Shown here: positions 6,882 to 14,598 of the stretch, piece after piece
Position numbering within the stretch: the stretch's first letter is position 1
Layout of the letters: each line of letters opens with the position of its first letter
Assembly (NCBI GenBank): GCA_964514225.1
Contig: CAZEPT010000009.1
Coordinates: 1 to 17,932 of the forward strand
Length of the DNA stretch: 17,932 nt
Direction: 5' to 3'
Source of the DNA: CAZEPT01 sp964514225
Lineage (GTDB): Bacteria; Patescibacteriota; Minisyncoccia; Phycocordibacterales; UBA9973
The notes under the pieces: model-generated
Seen by the model: the letters and a program-made list of their open reading frames with translations, nothing else
Told to the model about the DNA's origin: nothing
Database searches by the model: none
Program-made: the position numbers and the translations under genes

Positions 6882-7988
6882 AGGATCTATTTTATCTGGC
6901 TTTTCTTTGTTTTCAAAGAAGTTTTTGAGTTCTTTGTACGAGTTCACCGTATCAAAAATCTCAGCGCGCATTTCCTTGGCTCCTGGGAAACCATTAATAT
7001 AGGCTTTGATGTGTTTTTTGATGACTGAAAAGTTCTTGTGATGCTTGAGGTACTTGTCGAAGAGTTCAGTATGGTACAGAAGCGCTTCTATGCGCTCTTG
7101 TTGTGTTTTCTCGACGACCGTATACTTGCGACTTCCCTTCAGCTTCTTGACCCACTTTGATGGGAGGAATTGAGAAATAAATCTTGGGATAGAAAGTAAA
7201 CTCGTCTTAATAACTGAGTGCTCATCAAATATCCATGGATTCCCGAGTGCAGATCGTCCTATCATAACACCATCAACACCTGATTGCTTGGCGCGCTTTT
7301 TGCCGATATACGTATCTGTAATATCACCGTTGCCGATAATAAGCGTATGAGGTGCAAACAGGTCGCGGAGCTCAACAATACGCTTTAAAAATTGCCAGCG
7401 AGCTGGAACTTTTGAAAGTTCTTTTCGGGTGCGAACGTGGACCGTGAGTGCAGCAATATCTTGTTTGAGTAAAAATGGAATCCACGTCTCAATTTCAGGC
7501 GTGTGGTAGCCGATACGTGTTTTGACTGAGACAGGAATAATTTTTCCTGCATCATGGATACCGGTTTTGACAGCGCGGATGATTTCTTCCGCACTTCCTG
7601 GATTCTTGATCATCGAGGCTCCGGCTCCTTGTTTTTCAATACTCTTATCAGGACAGCCCATATTGATATCGATACCGTCAAAGCCGAGTTCAGCCACAAG
7701 TTTACTTGCTTGGCGCATGGTTTCAGGATTGCTTCCAAAAAGCTGAGCGACGATAGGCCGTTCATTTTCTTCAAACTTGAGATCGTTGATGAGCGATTCT
7801 TTTCCACCCAAGATAAGTCCATCAGCTGAGACGAATTCTGTCCACAACACATCAGGTCCGCCACCTGGCTCGCCTTTTCGTGAGAATTTCACCACCGCTT
7901 GTCGAAATGATACGTCCGTCACGTCAGCCATCGGTGCTAAGACAAAAAATGGTCTTTTGTTTTTTAACTCTTCCCAAAACCCTTGCAT
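6876..7988 (-). CDS. tRNA-dihydrouridine synthase family protein (DusB-like)
   Basis: An FMN-dependent TIM-barrel enzyme that reduces uridine to dihydrouridine in tRNA D-loops. The N-terminus VLAPMADVTDVSFR is the FMN-binding start of the barrel. The catalytic cysteine is C112 in INMGCPDKSIEKQGAG. Later barrel motifs are VKTRIGY, VHVRTRKELSKVPARW (divergent from the common HGRTR form), IIGNGDI and GVMIGRSALGNPWIF. About 30 extra residues (around 256-288, basic and aromatic) lie between the barrel and the C-terminal helical domain. Length is 370, slightly longer than typical. It starts one base after the ftsQ stop, so it is almost certainly translated from the same transcript. There is no Shine-Dalgarno sequence. 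The exact subfamily (A/B/C) is not certain. Confidence 0.88.
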   Translation of the reverse strand: MQGFWEELKNKRPFFVLAPMADVTDVSFRQAVVKFSRKGEPGGGPDVLWTEFVSADGLILGGKESLINDLKFEENERPIVAQLFGSNPETMRQASKLVAELGFDGIDINMGCPDKSIEKQGAGASMIKNPGSAEEIIRAVKTGIHDAGKIIPVSVKTRIGYHTPEIETWIPFLLKQDIAALTVHVRTRKELSKVPARWQFLKRIVELRDLFAPHTLIIGNGDITDTYIGKKRAKQSGVDGVMIGRSALGNPWIFDEHSVIKTSLLSIPRFISQFLPSKWVKKLKGSRKYTVVEKTQQERIEALLYHTELFDKYLKHHKNFSVIKKHIKAYINGFPGAKEMRAEIFDTVNSYKELKNFFENKEKPDKIDPL

Positions 7989-7989
7989 A

Positions 7990-8853
7990 CTATTTAAATT
8001 TAAAACTTACCTGATCATTAAACCTGATATCGATATAATCGAGGGTTGCAAAACGTCCTTCTTTTGATTCTTTTAATTTTGCATTCTTGAGTGAAGTAAC
8101 GATCTTCGACACGACAGTCTCCGAAGACTGTATTTGTTGAGATTTGATATATGCACTCGGTGATCCATCTAAGATGATGGGAGTCAAAAGGAACGACTCG
8201 TCACCATCAGTATTTTTTTTGTAGCCATAGAGCCTGATACCGTATGTCGCCAAAAGTTTTTGTATTTCGGTGACGCGTTTAAATTCTTCTACAGGTAACA
8301 CAAGGGACCCAATAGGATCATCTTGTTTTTCAAGAGGTGTATAAAAGACAAAAAAGAGCGGGTTACTGAATTCTCCAGCAACTTCAAATATTGTCCCATC
8401 CTCATGAATGAAATAGCATGGACTGCTTCCCTCTTGGTTCTGACACCAAATAGTTTTTGGGCTTCTTTCTGTTATGACAAAGTGAAGTGCAGTAAAATCT
8501 TTATTAACCTCTACTGTATCAATAGCTGAATACTCATTTTTTAACACTTTCACCAGAGACTTCTTATTGATCAAAAAAATATTTTCCCCCGGTAACACAA
8601 GAAGTACATTGCGAGATATTCGAGCATCGACAAAATTTCTTACTTCATCTTCTTCGATCGTTAAAAGCGGAGAAATAGTTATTTGTTTAATCCGAAGAAA
8701 TGGTAGCCAAAAAAATCCAATAACAAGCCCAAGAAAAATAACCAGAACGGTACCATAAAAGAGTGCTTTTCTTTTTTTAAGATTACGTTTTTTCTGCCGA
8801 AGCAATTGAGCTTTTGGAGATTCTCCTCTCAGTGGTCCTTTCTTTTGAAACAT
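7990..8853 (-). CDS. ftsQ: FtsQ/DivIB-type cell division protein
   Basis: A 287-residue bitopic protein. It has a basic cytoplasmic N-terminus (about 30 residues rich in Lys/Arg), one membrane helix near residues 31-51 (ALFYGTVLVIFLGLVIGFFW), then an extracytoplasmic POTRA-like region beginning LRIKQITISPLL, with VEVNKDFTALHFVITERSP. The C-terminal part ends LDYIDIRFNDQVSFKFK, the shape typical of FtsQ. FtsQ connects early and late divisome proteins. Identification rests on topology and these motifs, because the family diverges strongly. It lies 14 bases after serS and one base before the dus gene, probably a three-gene operon. The usual neighbours murB, ddl, ftsA and ftsZ are absent from the window. 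Confidence 0.75.
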   Translation of the reverse strand: MFQKKGPLRGESPKAQLLRQKKRNLKKRKALFYGTVLVIFLGLVIGFFWLPFLRIKQITISPLLTIEEDEVRNFVDARISRNVLLVLPGENIFLINKKSLVKVLKNEYSAIDTVEVNKDFTALHFVITERSPKTIWCQNQEGSSPCYFIHEDGTIFEVAGEFSNPLFFVFYTPLEKQDDPIGSLVLPVEEFKRVTEIQKLLATYGIRLYGYKKNTDGDESFLLTPIILDGSPSAYIKSQQIQSSETVVSKIVTSLKNAKLKESKEGRFATLDYIDIRFNDQVSFKFK

Positions 8854-8867
8854 ACGAGAAAAGTGGC

Positions 8868-10124
8868 CTAGAGAACAGTCTTACCAATAAATGGAATCAG
8901 AACTTCAGGAACAAGGACAGTCCCATCCTCCTGTTGATAGTTTTCCATGATACACGCAAGGATACGCGGAGTTGCGACTGCAGTGTTGTTGAGTGAATGA
9001 ACATAGCGGAGCTTGCCGTCCTCATCCCGGTAACGAATATTGAGCCGACGTGTTTGAAAATCATGGAAGTATGACGATGAGTGTGTTTCTCGGTATTTAT
9101 TTTGTGACGGCATCCAAACTTCGATGTCGTATTTTTTGACTTGGCCTTGTCCGAGATCCCCTCCGCAGTTCACGACGACATGGTATGGAAGCTTGAGCTC
9201 TTGGATCATCTCTTCGACATTTTGTGTGAGGTACTCATGATATTCAACAGAGGTCGCATGATTTGCTTCACAGAGCATGACTTGTTCGAGCTTGTAGAAT
9301 TCATGGACACGGATAAGACCTTTTGTGTCTTTAGAGTGACTTCCGGCTTCACGACGGAAACATGCAGAGAATGCTGCGATTTTTACCGGCAGGTCTTTCT
9401 TATCGATTACTTCATCTGAGAAATATGACATGGTCGCAACTTCTCCTGTACCGGCCAGATACTCATCATCTTGAGTTTTATAGAGGTCATCTTCTCCACC
9501 TGGCAAGTATCCAGTACCTAAGAGTGTTTTCTTACTGACCAGTGACGGAACAATCATCGGAGTAAAACCTTTAGCGACGAGCTTTTGATTGAAATACTGC
9601 CAAAGCGCCATTTCAAGAAGTGCTCCGCCATTTTTGAGGAAGTATCCACGGAAGCCAGAGACTTTTGTTCCCCGTTCAAAATCAGCTAAATCATTTTTTT
9701 CACAGAGTTCAATGTGATCTTTAGCCGGAAAGCTAAATTGCGGAATCTCACCCCATGTGCGGATTTCCATATTGTCTTCATCACTCTCTCCGTCAGGTAC
9801 GGTAATATCGGGAACGTTCGGAACCCCCAGCATTAAGCGCTTCCACTCTTCCATGACAAATCCGAGCTCCCCTTCTTTTTCAGTAAGATGCTCTTTAACG
9901 ATTTTCATTTCATCAATGAGACGAGCGCGATCTTCTGGAGTCGCGGTTGGTATTTTATCTGAGACCGCATTTTGCTCGCTTCTAAATCCTTCAACGGCTG
10001 AGAGGAGCTCGAGTCGTTTATCATCAAGTGTTATCAAAAAATCGACATCAAAGGACATATGTTTTTTTTCTGCCCCAGATTTGATAACGTCCTTATTTTC
10101 ACGGATGAATTTTATATCTAACAT
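8868..10124 (-). CDS. serS: Serine--tRNA ligase
   Basis: Class II aminoacyl-tRNA synthetase that charges tRNA-Ser with serine; 418 residues, normal length. The N-terminal coiled-coil arm that grips the long variable arm of tRNA-Ser covers roughly residues 28-105. The catalytic core shows TGYLPGGEDDLYKT, the serine-binding TGEVATMSYF region, motif 2 FRREAGSHSKDTKGLIRVHE, the QVMLCE strand, and motif 3 around NNTAVATPRILACIMENYQQ followed by EDGTVLVPEVLIPFIG. The start at 10124 is supported by the conserved MLDIKFIRENKDVIKSG and by an extended -10 box 6 bases upstream. It is probably first gene of the serS-ftsQ-dus transcript. Confidence 0.96.
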   Translation of the reverse strand: MLDIKFIRENKDVIKSGAEKKHMSFDVDFLITLDDKRLELLSAVEGFRSEQNAVSDKIPTATPEDRARLIDEMKIVKEHLTEKEGELGFVMEEWKRLMLGVPNVPDITVPDGESDEDNMEIRTWGEIPQFSFPAKDHIELCEKNDLADFERGTKVSGFRGYFLKNGGALLEMALWQYFNQKLVAKGFTPMIVPSLVSKKTLLGTGYLPGGEDDLYKTQDDEYLAGTGEVATMSYFSDEVIDKKDLPVKIAAFSACFRREAGSHSKDTKGLIRVHEFYKLEQVMLCEANHATSVEYHEYLTQNVEEMIQELKLPYHVVVNCGGDLGQGQVKKYDIEVWMPSQNKYRETHSSSYFHDFQTRRLNIRYRDEDGKLRYVHSLNNTAVATPRILACIMENYQQEDGTVLVPEVLIPFIGKTVL

Positions 10125-10130
10125 AGCGCT

Positions 10131-10139
10131 AGTATAACA
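10131..10139 (-). promoter_or_regulatory. serS extended -10 promoter, leaderless
   Basis: TGTTATACT on the minus strand is an extended -10 element whose last base lies 6 bases before the ATG, so transcription should begin at about the start codon. Confidence 0.65.
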
Positions 10140-10146
10140 TAGCGAA

Positions 10147-10172
10147 TTATAAATTTCTAATTAAAAATTACT
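10147..10172. repeat. AT-rich TTTCTAATTA repeat
   Basis: One copy of an AT-rich word (TTTCTAATTA, AATTACTGAT) that also occurs beside the terminators near 5757-5771 and 16540-16680. It lies between the serS promoter and the terminator of the DUF305 gene. Confidence 0.4.
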
Positions 10173-10181
10173 GATCAAATA

Positions 10182-10222
10182 CACAGAAAAAAGTGCAGTC
10201 TTTACCTGCACCTTTTTCTGTG
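10182..10222 (-). terminator. Terminator of the DUF305 gene
   Basis: CACAGAAAAA plus GTGCAG (10182-10198) pair with CTGCAC plus TTTTTCTGTG (10206-10222) around a 7-base loop, with one internal mismatch. It lies 22 bases past the DUF305 stop on the minus strand. Confidence 0.75.
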
Positions 10223-10243
10223 ATTACTTACTACTTTGAGAAC

Positions 10244-10648
10244 TTACTTAACCCAAGCTGTTTGCCAGGCTTTCATCATTTGTATCTCTTTATTTTGAGC
10301 AGTGATGATATCGTTTGCAAGTTTCAAGAGTTCTGGATTCTTTGAAACTTCCAAAACCTTCTGCGCCATAGAGACTGCACCCTCATGATGGACAATCATT
10401 TCAGAGAGAAACGCTTGATCAAACGCATTGCCAGTTTTTCCTTCTAGCGCTTTATTCATATCGTCCATCATACTCGACATATCATGACTATTTTCCATCA
10501 TCGTTCCATCAGGCATTCTGTGCATCATTTTTTTATCATACATTTTTCCGTCCCTATCACCCCAAGGAAGAGATGAGGAAATAAGCACCCCGACCAAGAG
10601 ACCAATTACCCCATACAACACACTCTTATTGATTTCAATATTTTTCAT
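10244..10648 (-). CDS. DUF305 membrane-anchored protein
   Basis: A 134-residue protein with a short cytoplasmic N-terminus, one membrane helix (VLYGVIGLLVGVLISSSLPW, about residues 9-28) and an outward methionine-rich linker with several MM and HM pairs. A compact DUF305 helical domain follows: FDQAFLSEMIVHHEGAVSMA, then ELLKLANDIITAQNKEIQMM. The HH pair and methionines are characteristic, and the domain is related to ferritin-like four-helix folds. Metal (copper) handling has been suggested for relatives, but it is not proven here. ATG 10648 is preferred to the GTG two codons upstream. A weak TAAAAG box lies 5 bases before it. It is divergent from dprA. Confidence 0.85.
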   Translation of the reverse strand: MKNIEINKSVLYGVIGLLVGVLISSSLPWGDRDGKMYDKKMMHRMPDGTMMENSHDMSSMMDDMNKALEGKTGNAFDQAFLSEMIVHHEGAVSMAQKVLEVSKNPELLKLANDIITAQNKEIQMMKAWQTAWVK

Positions 10649-10695
10649 ATACACTTTTATTGTTAATTCTTTTATATCTCTATAGTATCACAAAA

Positions 10696-10704
10696 TGGTA
10701 TACT
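10696..10704 (+). promoter_or_regulatory. dprA extended -10 promoter, leaderless
   Basis: TGGTATACT is an extended -10 element with 6 bases between it and ATG 10711. The predicted transcript starts at or next to the start codon. Confidence 0.65.
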
Positions 10705-10710
10705 CACATT

Positions 10711-11577
10711 ATGAGAAAATTGAATAGAAGTGAAATACCTCCACAATTTTTTGAAATACCGGAGCCACCCAAAGAACTTTGGATAGAGGGTGAACTTCCT
10801 CACCAAAACGACACCGTGTATTTAACTGTCGTCGGTTCTCGAAAATACACCAACTACGGGCGAAATGCTTGTCTAGAATTAATTAAAGGTCTGGCAGGCT
10901 ATCCGATCACCATCGTCTCAGGGCTCGCGATCGGCATCGACACGATTGCTCATACAACAGCAATCGAAGCAGGATTACGCACGATCGCCTTCCCTGGATC
11001 AGGACTCGATAATAATGTCCTCTATCCAAGGAGCAACTGGCAGTTAGCGAATCAAATAGTTCTCTCAGGTGGAGCCCTTGTGTCTGAATTTCCCCCAGAG
11101 ACTCCTTCAGCTATTTGGACATTCCCACGGCGTAATCGGCTCATGGCAGGACTCTCCGATGCAGTGCTTATTATTGAAGCAGAAGAAAAATCAGGGACGC
11201 TCATAACCGCTCGCTTAGCACTCGACTACAATAAAGATGTCTATGTCGTTCCAGGGTCTATTTTCTCTTCAAACTCACAGGGCACAAACAGACTCATCAG
11301 AGACGGCGCACATCCGATTTGTTCATCACTCGATCTTCTCCAAGCACTCGGCTTTGATCCAGGTAATGACAAAAATACCCAAGAGAACATCCACAAAGAA
11401 AAAAATCTAACCGGGCAAGAAAAAACAATCCTCGCATTCCTCTTTGCCGGACCGGTTCTTAAAGAAACACTCTTAAAACTCTCAGGGTTCCCGATCCAAG
11501 AATTTAATATTCTCATGTCGCAGATGGAACTCTCTGACCTTCTCTTGGATGAAGGCGGGGTCATTAGTAAAAAATAA
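10711..11577 (+). CDS. dprA: DNA-processing protein DprA (Smf)
   Basis: Binds incoming single-stranded DNA and loads RecA during natural transformation. The Rossmann-like core is visible: VVGSRKYTNYG, VSGLAIGIDTIAH, AFPGSGLDNNVLYP, LVSEFPPETP, FPRRNRLMAGLSDAVLIIEA and KSGTLITARLAL, then VVPGSIFSSNSQGTNRLIRDGA. The C-terminal 50 residues (LTGQEKTILAFLF to the end) form the winged-helix-like domain. The 288-residue length is on the short side because the N-terminal SAM-like domain is nearly absent. The start at 10711 follows the leaderless promoter; the longer open frame from 10660 would cross it. In many bacteria dprA is followed directly by topA. Here the same order is kept, but a convergent orphan gene sits in between. 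Confidence 0.94.
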   Translation: MRKLNRSEIPPQFFEIPEPPKELWIEGELPHQNDTVYLTVVGSRKYTNYGRNACLELIKGLAGYPITIVSGLAIGIDTIAHTTAIEAGLRTIAFPGSGLDNNVLYPRSNWQLANQIVLSGGALVSEFPPETPSAIWTFPRRNRLMAGLSDAVLIIEAEEKSGTLITARLALDYNKDVYVVPGSIFSSNSQGTNRLIRDGAHPICSSLDLLQALGFDPGNDKNTQENIHKEKNLTGQEKTILAFLFAGPVLKETLLKLSGFPIQEFNILMSQMELSDLLLDEGGVISKK

Positions 11578-11601
11578 AAGGAAGACATGAAAGTCTTCCT
11601 T
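11578..11601. terminator. Bidirectional terminator between dprA and the 11609 gene
   Basis: AAGGAAGAC and GTCTTCCTT form a 9-bp stem around ATGAAA, placed between two convergent stop codons. The T-rich stretch on the dprA side (11609-11619) starts 7 bases after the stem. Confidence 0.7.
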
Positions 11602-11608
11602 CTGTTAA

Positions 11609-12016
11609 TTATTTTTTTTGAATTTTTTCACCGTCGAAAGTAAAAATAGTGCTTCCCATTGTTACCTTAGAATGATGGTTTAATTTCAATAGACCAGAAA
11701 TCCAACAAGAATTTGTGTCATCTTTCAGTCCACCTATGAGTAAACATTGATGGAAAGTAAATTGATTATTCTGACATGTTCGATTTGATGGATTAATTAA
11801 ATCCAAAAAAAATAAACACTCTAACTCTCCGGTGGTTAAATCAAGCATTTGAGCGACTTTCCCTTTAGGTGTCCACATACAAGTAAATTCACTTGAGCCA
11901 ATATGCTTAATAGTAAGCTTACCTTCTTTAATTTCAATAGTGTGACCTTCACTTCCACTAAAAACCCTCTTACTATCCAAAAATCCATCCTGTAAAAAGT
12001 ATGTAAATAATTTCAT
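11609..12016 (-). CDS. Hypothetical protein between dprA and topA
   Basis: A 135-residue soluble protein that I do not recognise. It contains beta-rich stretches such as HTIEIKEGKLTIKHIGS and TMGSTIFTFDGEKIQKK, and five cysteines in the central part. There is no signal peptide or membrane helix. The start at 12016 (MKLFTYFLQDGF) is chosen because TAAAAT lies 8 bases upstream; the GTG/ATG codons further out would lie inside that promoter. It is encoded opposite to dprA and topA and is AT-rich. It therefore looks inserted into an otherwise conserved dprA-topA pair. Confidence 0.6.
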   Translation of the reverse strand: MKLFTYFLQDGFLDSKRVFSGSEGHTIEIKEGKLTIKHIGSSEFTCMWTPKGKVAQMLDLTTGELECLFFLDLINPSNRTCQNNQFTFHQCLLIGGLKDDTNSCWISGLLKLNHHSKVTMGSTIFTFDGEKIQKK

Positions 12017-12024
12017 TGTGAGAT

Positions 12025-12030
12025 ATTTTA
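12025..12030 (-). promoter_or_regulatory. -10 box of the 11609-12016 gene
   Basis: TAAAAT on the minus strand, 8 bases before ATG 12016, consistent with a very short leader. It has no obvious -35 partner. Confidence 0.35.
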
Positions 12031-12085
12031 TTTGAATACACAATACTCTTGTTTTTAAAAAATGTCAAAGAAAAAAAATTTCTGT

Positions 12086-12114
12086 TTGCCAAAAAAAGTA
12101 AGAGGTGGTACTAC
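12086..12114 (+). promoter_or_regulatory. Putative topA promoter
   Basis: TTGCCA (12086-12091), a 17-base spacer and TACTAC (12109-12114) lie before ATG 12125, giving a leader of roughly 3-5 bases. GAGGTGG at 12102-12108 looks like a Shine-Dalgarno sequence but is 16 bases from the ATG and inside the promoter spacer, so it is probably not used. Confidence 0.4.
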
Positions 12115-12124
12115 TTATGTATAG

Positions 12125-14353
12125 ATGAAACTCCTTATCGTTGAATCACCTTCAAAAGCAAAGACAATTGAGAAATACCTCGCTGGCGAGTTTCTTGTAC
12201 GTGCATCAGTCGGACATGTCTGCGACCTTCCCTCTTCAAATAAAAAAGCTATCGACATAGAAGCTGGATTTATCCCCCACTATGAAATATCCAAGGGGAA
12301 AGAAAAAGTAGTCAAAGAACTCCGCGAACTCGCGCGTGATGCAAAAGAAATTTTACTTGCAACTGACCCGGACCGTGAAGGAGAAGCAATTTCATATCAC
12401 ATTGATACACTCTTAAAAGAAGACAAAAAAATTAAAGCCCCTATCTCTCGTGTGACATTCAACGAAATCACGAAAGAAGCGATCGTCGAAGCGATCAAAA
12501 AACCTCGCCCGCTCGACGATGATCTTATCAAAGCCCAAGAAGCTCGTCGTGTTTTGGATCGACTTGTTGGATATGACCTCTCTGGTGTTATTTGGAAAAA
12601 AGTCCGATACGGTCTTTCTGCTGGACGAGTTCAATCTCCAGCGCTCCGCATCATTATGGAACGCGAAAGAGAAATTCGCGCATTTATTCCTGAAACGTAC
12701 TTCGTCTTAGGGGGAGAATTTGAAACGCAAAAAAAAGAACGTTTAACACTCACCTGTAGTGTTGAACCAAAAGAAAAAGAAATCGCAGAAAATATTTTAG
12801 AAAAAGGAAAGAAAGGAACATGGAAAGTACTCGAATTAAAAGAGTCTGAACAGAAGCGCTCACCTCGCGCACCCTTTACCACATCAACCCTTCAACAAAC
12901 AGCAAGTACCCGGCTCGGCTATTCCCCCTCTCGGACCATGCAGATCGCTCAGAAGCTCTACGAAAAAGGATACATTACCTACATGCGTACTGACTCGACA
13001 ACACTCGCTACAAGTGCTGTTACAGAAATTACTGAAACAATCGCTAAAGAATATGGAAAAGAATTCGTCTTGGTACGGACGTACAAAACAAAGAGCAAAA
13101 ACGCTCAAGAAGCTCACGAAGCGATTCGTCCGACTCATGCATCAACTCTTTCGGCCGGAACCACTGACGATGAACATAAGCTCTATAAGCTCATCTGGGA
13201 TAGGACTGTCTCATCTCAAATGATTGATGCCCGGCTTCTCAAAACAAAAATTGAAGCAGGCGTTGAGGTGAAAGACTTCCCCAACTTCTCCGCCAACGGA
13301 TCACGCGTTATCTCTCCAGGATGGCTCCTGGCTGACACTGGCGCACGAGGTGAAGATGTCGAACTCCCTGAAACAAAGATCGGAGAGACACTCAAACTCA
13401 TTGATCTAGTGAGCACTCAAAAAGAAACTCAACCACCTGGACGCTACAGTGAAGCCGGACTCATCAAAGAACTTGAAGAACGCGGTATCGGGCGACCATC
13501 GACTTATGCATCTATTATGCGCACCATCGAAGAACGCGGGTATGTGACGAAAGAAGGCCGAACACTCTATCCGACTGATACTGGCGATGTCGTTTCAAGT
13601 TTCCTTGAAGCAAATTTCGCCGACTACATATCAGACACCTTTACGGCCGATATGGAAGACAAGCTCGATGACATAGCCCTTGGTAAAAGAACCTATCTTA
13701 AAACGCTCACTGACTTTTACGGGCCATTTCAAAAAGACGTCAAAGAAAAAGACACACTCGGTAAAATCACCACACTCGGTGACGCTCCAACAGAATTCAA
13801 ATGTCCAATATGCGGAAAGGATATGATCGTCAAGCTCGGTAAAAATGGAAAATTCCTCTCCTGCAGTACGTACCCAGAATGTGCCGGCGCACGGCTCTTT
13901 GATGGGACAGAACTCGCTCCTCCCAAAGAGATCGGGCAGATCTGTCCAAAGTGCGGATTTGATAAAAAAGGAAAACAAAAAGCCGAGACTGGTTCCGGTG
14001 GAGGAAAACTCGTCATCCGTGAAGGACGCTTTGGGACATTTATCTCCTGCTCACGCTACCCAAAGTGTAAATATATTCAAGAAGATCCAGAAGAAGCTAA
14101 AAAGAAAGATAGTGGAGTCTTGTGCCCGACCTGCAAGAAAGCGAATATGATAGAACGCCGTGGGCGCTTTGGTATTTTCTACTCATGCGGAAACTATCCA
14201 GACTGCAAGAATGCAATAAAAACAAAACCGACCGGCAACATCTGCCCGATGTGCGAGAGTTTGATGATGGAAGGCACGAAGACCATACCGGAACGTTGTT
14301 CTAATAAACAATGCCAAAATCATAATCCGCATAAAATTACACCGACTTCTTAG
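12125..14353 (+). CDS. topA: DNA topoisomerase I (type IA) with four zinc ribbons
   Basis: Relaxes negative supercoils by cutting and passing one strand. The 742 residues begin with the Toprim domain (LLIVESPSKAKTIEKYL and ATDPDREGEA for metal binding). The type IA core follows, with RVQSPALRII and the catalytic tyrosine Y286 in GYITYMRTDST. Four C-terminal zinc ribbons start near residues 560 (CPIC), 607 (CPKC), 667 (CPTC) and 707 (CPMC). The last one ends CSNKQC at residues 725-730, followed by NHNPHKITPTS. The second half of that ribbon (residues 719-737, bases 14279-14335) is repeated with synonymous changes at 14485-14541, beyond the stop codon. A 9-bp hairpin begins on the last base of the TAG stop. 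Confidence 0.97.
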   Translation: MKLLIVESPSKAKTIEKYLAGEFLVRASVGHVCDLPSSNKKAIDIEAGFIPHYEISKGKEKVVKELRELARDAKEILLATDPDREGEAISYHIDTLLKEDKKIKAPISRVTFNEITKEAIVEAIKKPRPLDDDLIKAQEARRVLDRLVGYDLSGVIWKKVRYGLSAGRVQSPALRIIMEREREIRAFIPETYFVLGGEFETQKKERLTLTCSVEPKEKEIAENILEKGKKGTWKVLELKESEQKRSPRAPFTTSTLQQTASTRLGYSPSRTMQIAQKLYEKGYITYMRTDSTTLATSAVTEITETIAKEYGKEFVLVRTYKTKSKNAQEAHEAIRPTHASTLSAGTTDDEHKLYKLIWDRTVSSQMIDARLLKTKIEAGVEVKDFPNFSANGSRVISPGWLLADTGARGEDVELPETKIGETLKLIDLVSTQKETQPPGRYSEAGLIKELEERGIGRPSTYASIMRTIEERGYVTKEGRTLYPTDTGDVVSSFLEANFADYISDTFTADMEDKLDDIALGKRTYLKTLTDFYGPFQKDVKEKDTLGKITTLGDAPTEFKCPICGKDMIVKLGKNGKFLSCSTYPECAGARLFDGTELAPPKEIGQICPKCGFDKKGKQKAETGSGGGKLVIREGRFGTFISCSRYPKCKYIQEDPEEAKKKDSGVLCPTCKKANMIERRGRFGIFYSCGNYPDCKNAIKTKPTGNICPMCESLMMEGTKTIPERCSNKQCQNHNPHKITPTS
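14279..14335 (+). repeat. topA 3'-end repeat, copy 1 (in use)
   Basis: Codons 719-737 of topA, encoding KTIPERCSNKQCQNHNPHK, the second cysteine pair of the last zinc ribbon plus a basic tail. The paired copy lies 206 bases downstream at 14485-14541. Confidence 0.85.
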
Positions 14354-14483
14354 CACGCAAACTACTTTGCGTGCCATATGGTCTTCGTGAGACGGAGCGA
14401 TGTTTTTGTTTTAGCGAAGCTCGAGGCAAAAACCGCGAGTCGGGGTCACAAGTAAAATTCCGTCAGGAATTTTACTTGTGACC
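14353..14483. mobile_element. Stacked-hairpin segment between two topA 3' ends
   Basis: Noncoding block of about 130 bases. Hairpin 1 is GCACGCAAA/TTTGCGTGC (14353-14374, loop CTAC). Hairpin 2 is GTCT/AGAC (14381-14393). Hairpin 3 is a long imperfect stem 14391-14441 built on GAC, GCG and GTTTTTG pairing with CAAAAAC, CGC and GTC; it shares bases with hairpin 2. Hairpin 4 is a perfect 18-bp stem GGTCACAAGTAAAATTCC with its complement around GTCA (14444-14483). One base after the last stem, the second topA end begins. Subterminal hairpins of this kind suggest a small nonautonomous mobile or recombination element. The type assigned here is inference, and a structured 3' UTR is the alternative. 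Confidence 0.45.
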
Positions 14484-14484
14484 T

Positions 14485-14556
14485 AAAACAATCCCAGAGA
14501 GATGTAGTAACAAAGTCTGTAAAAACCACAATCCTCATAAGCTAGAGAAGAAATAA
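14485..14556 (+). pseudogene. Displaced second copy of the topA 3' end
   Basis: Read from 14485, this encodes KTIPERCSNKVCKNHNPHK, then LEKK and TAA. Seventeen of 19 residues match topA codons 719-737, but only about 38 of 57 bases match, so most codons differ synonymously. It is not in frame with topA and is preceded by TGA in its own frame, so it is not translated as part of topA. The rho-independent terminator begins on its last stop base, the normal place for the end of a gene. It therefore looks like the original end of the resident topA gene. Confidence 0.8.
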
Positions 14557-14582
14557 AAAAGCGGCACACTGTGCCGCTTTTT
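14556..14582. terminator. Bidirectional terminator after the topA locus
   Basis: AAAAAGCGGCAC/GTGCCGCTTTTT, a perfect 12-bp stem with an ACT loop. It serves the topA side on the plus strand and the 14599 gene on the minus strand. Confidence 0.9.
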
Positions 14583-14598
14583 AAATTTATGGTATTTT

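Noticed and set aside
12102..12108. GAGGTGG as a Shine-Dalgarno site for topA
   Set aside because: It is 16 bases from the ATG, too far, and lies in the likely promoter spacer.
14275..14484. The unit between topA copies as a self-splicing intron or translational bypass
   Set aside because: No group I or II core is visible, the upstream copy is a complete in-frame end, and a TGA precedes the second copy in its frame. No landing-site match like that of known bypass systems is apparent.
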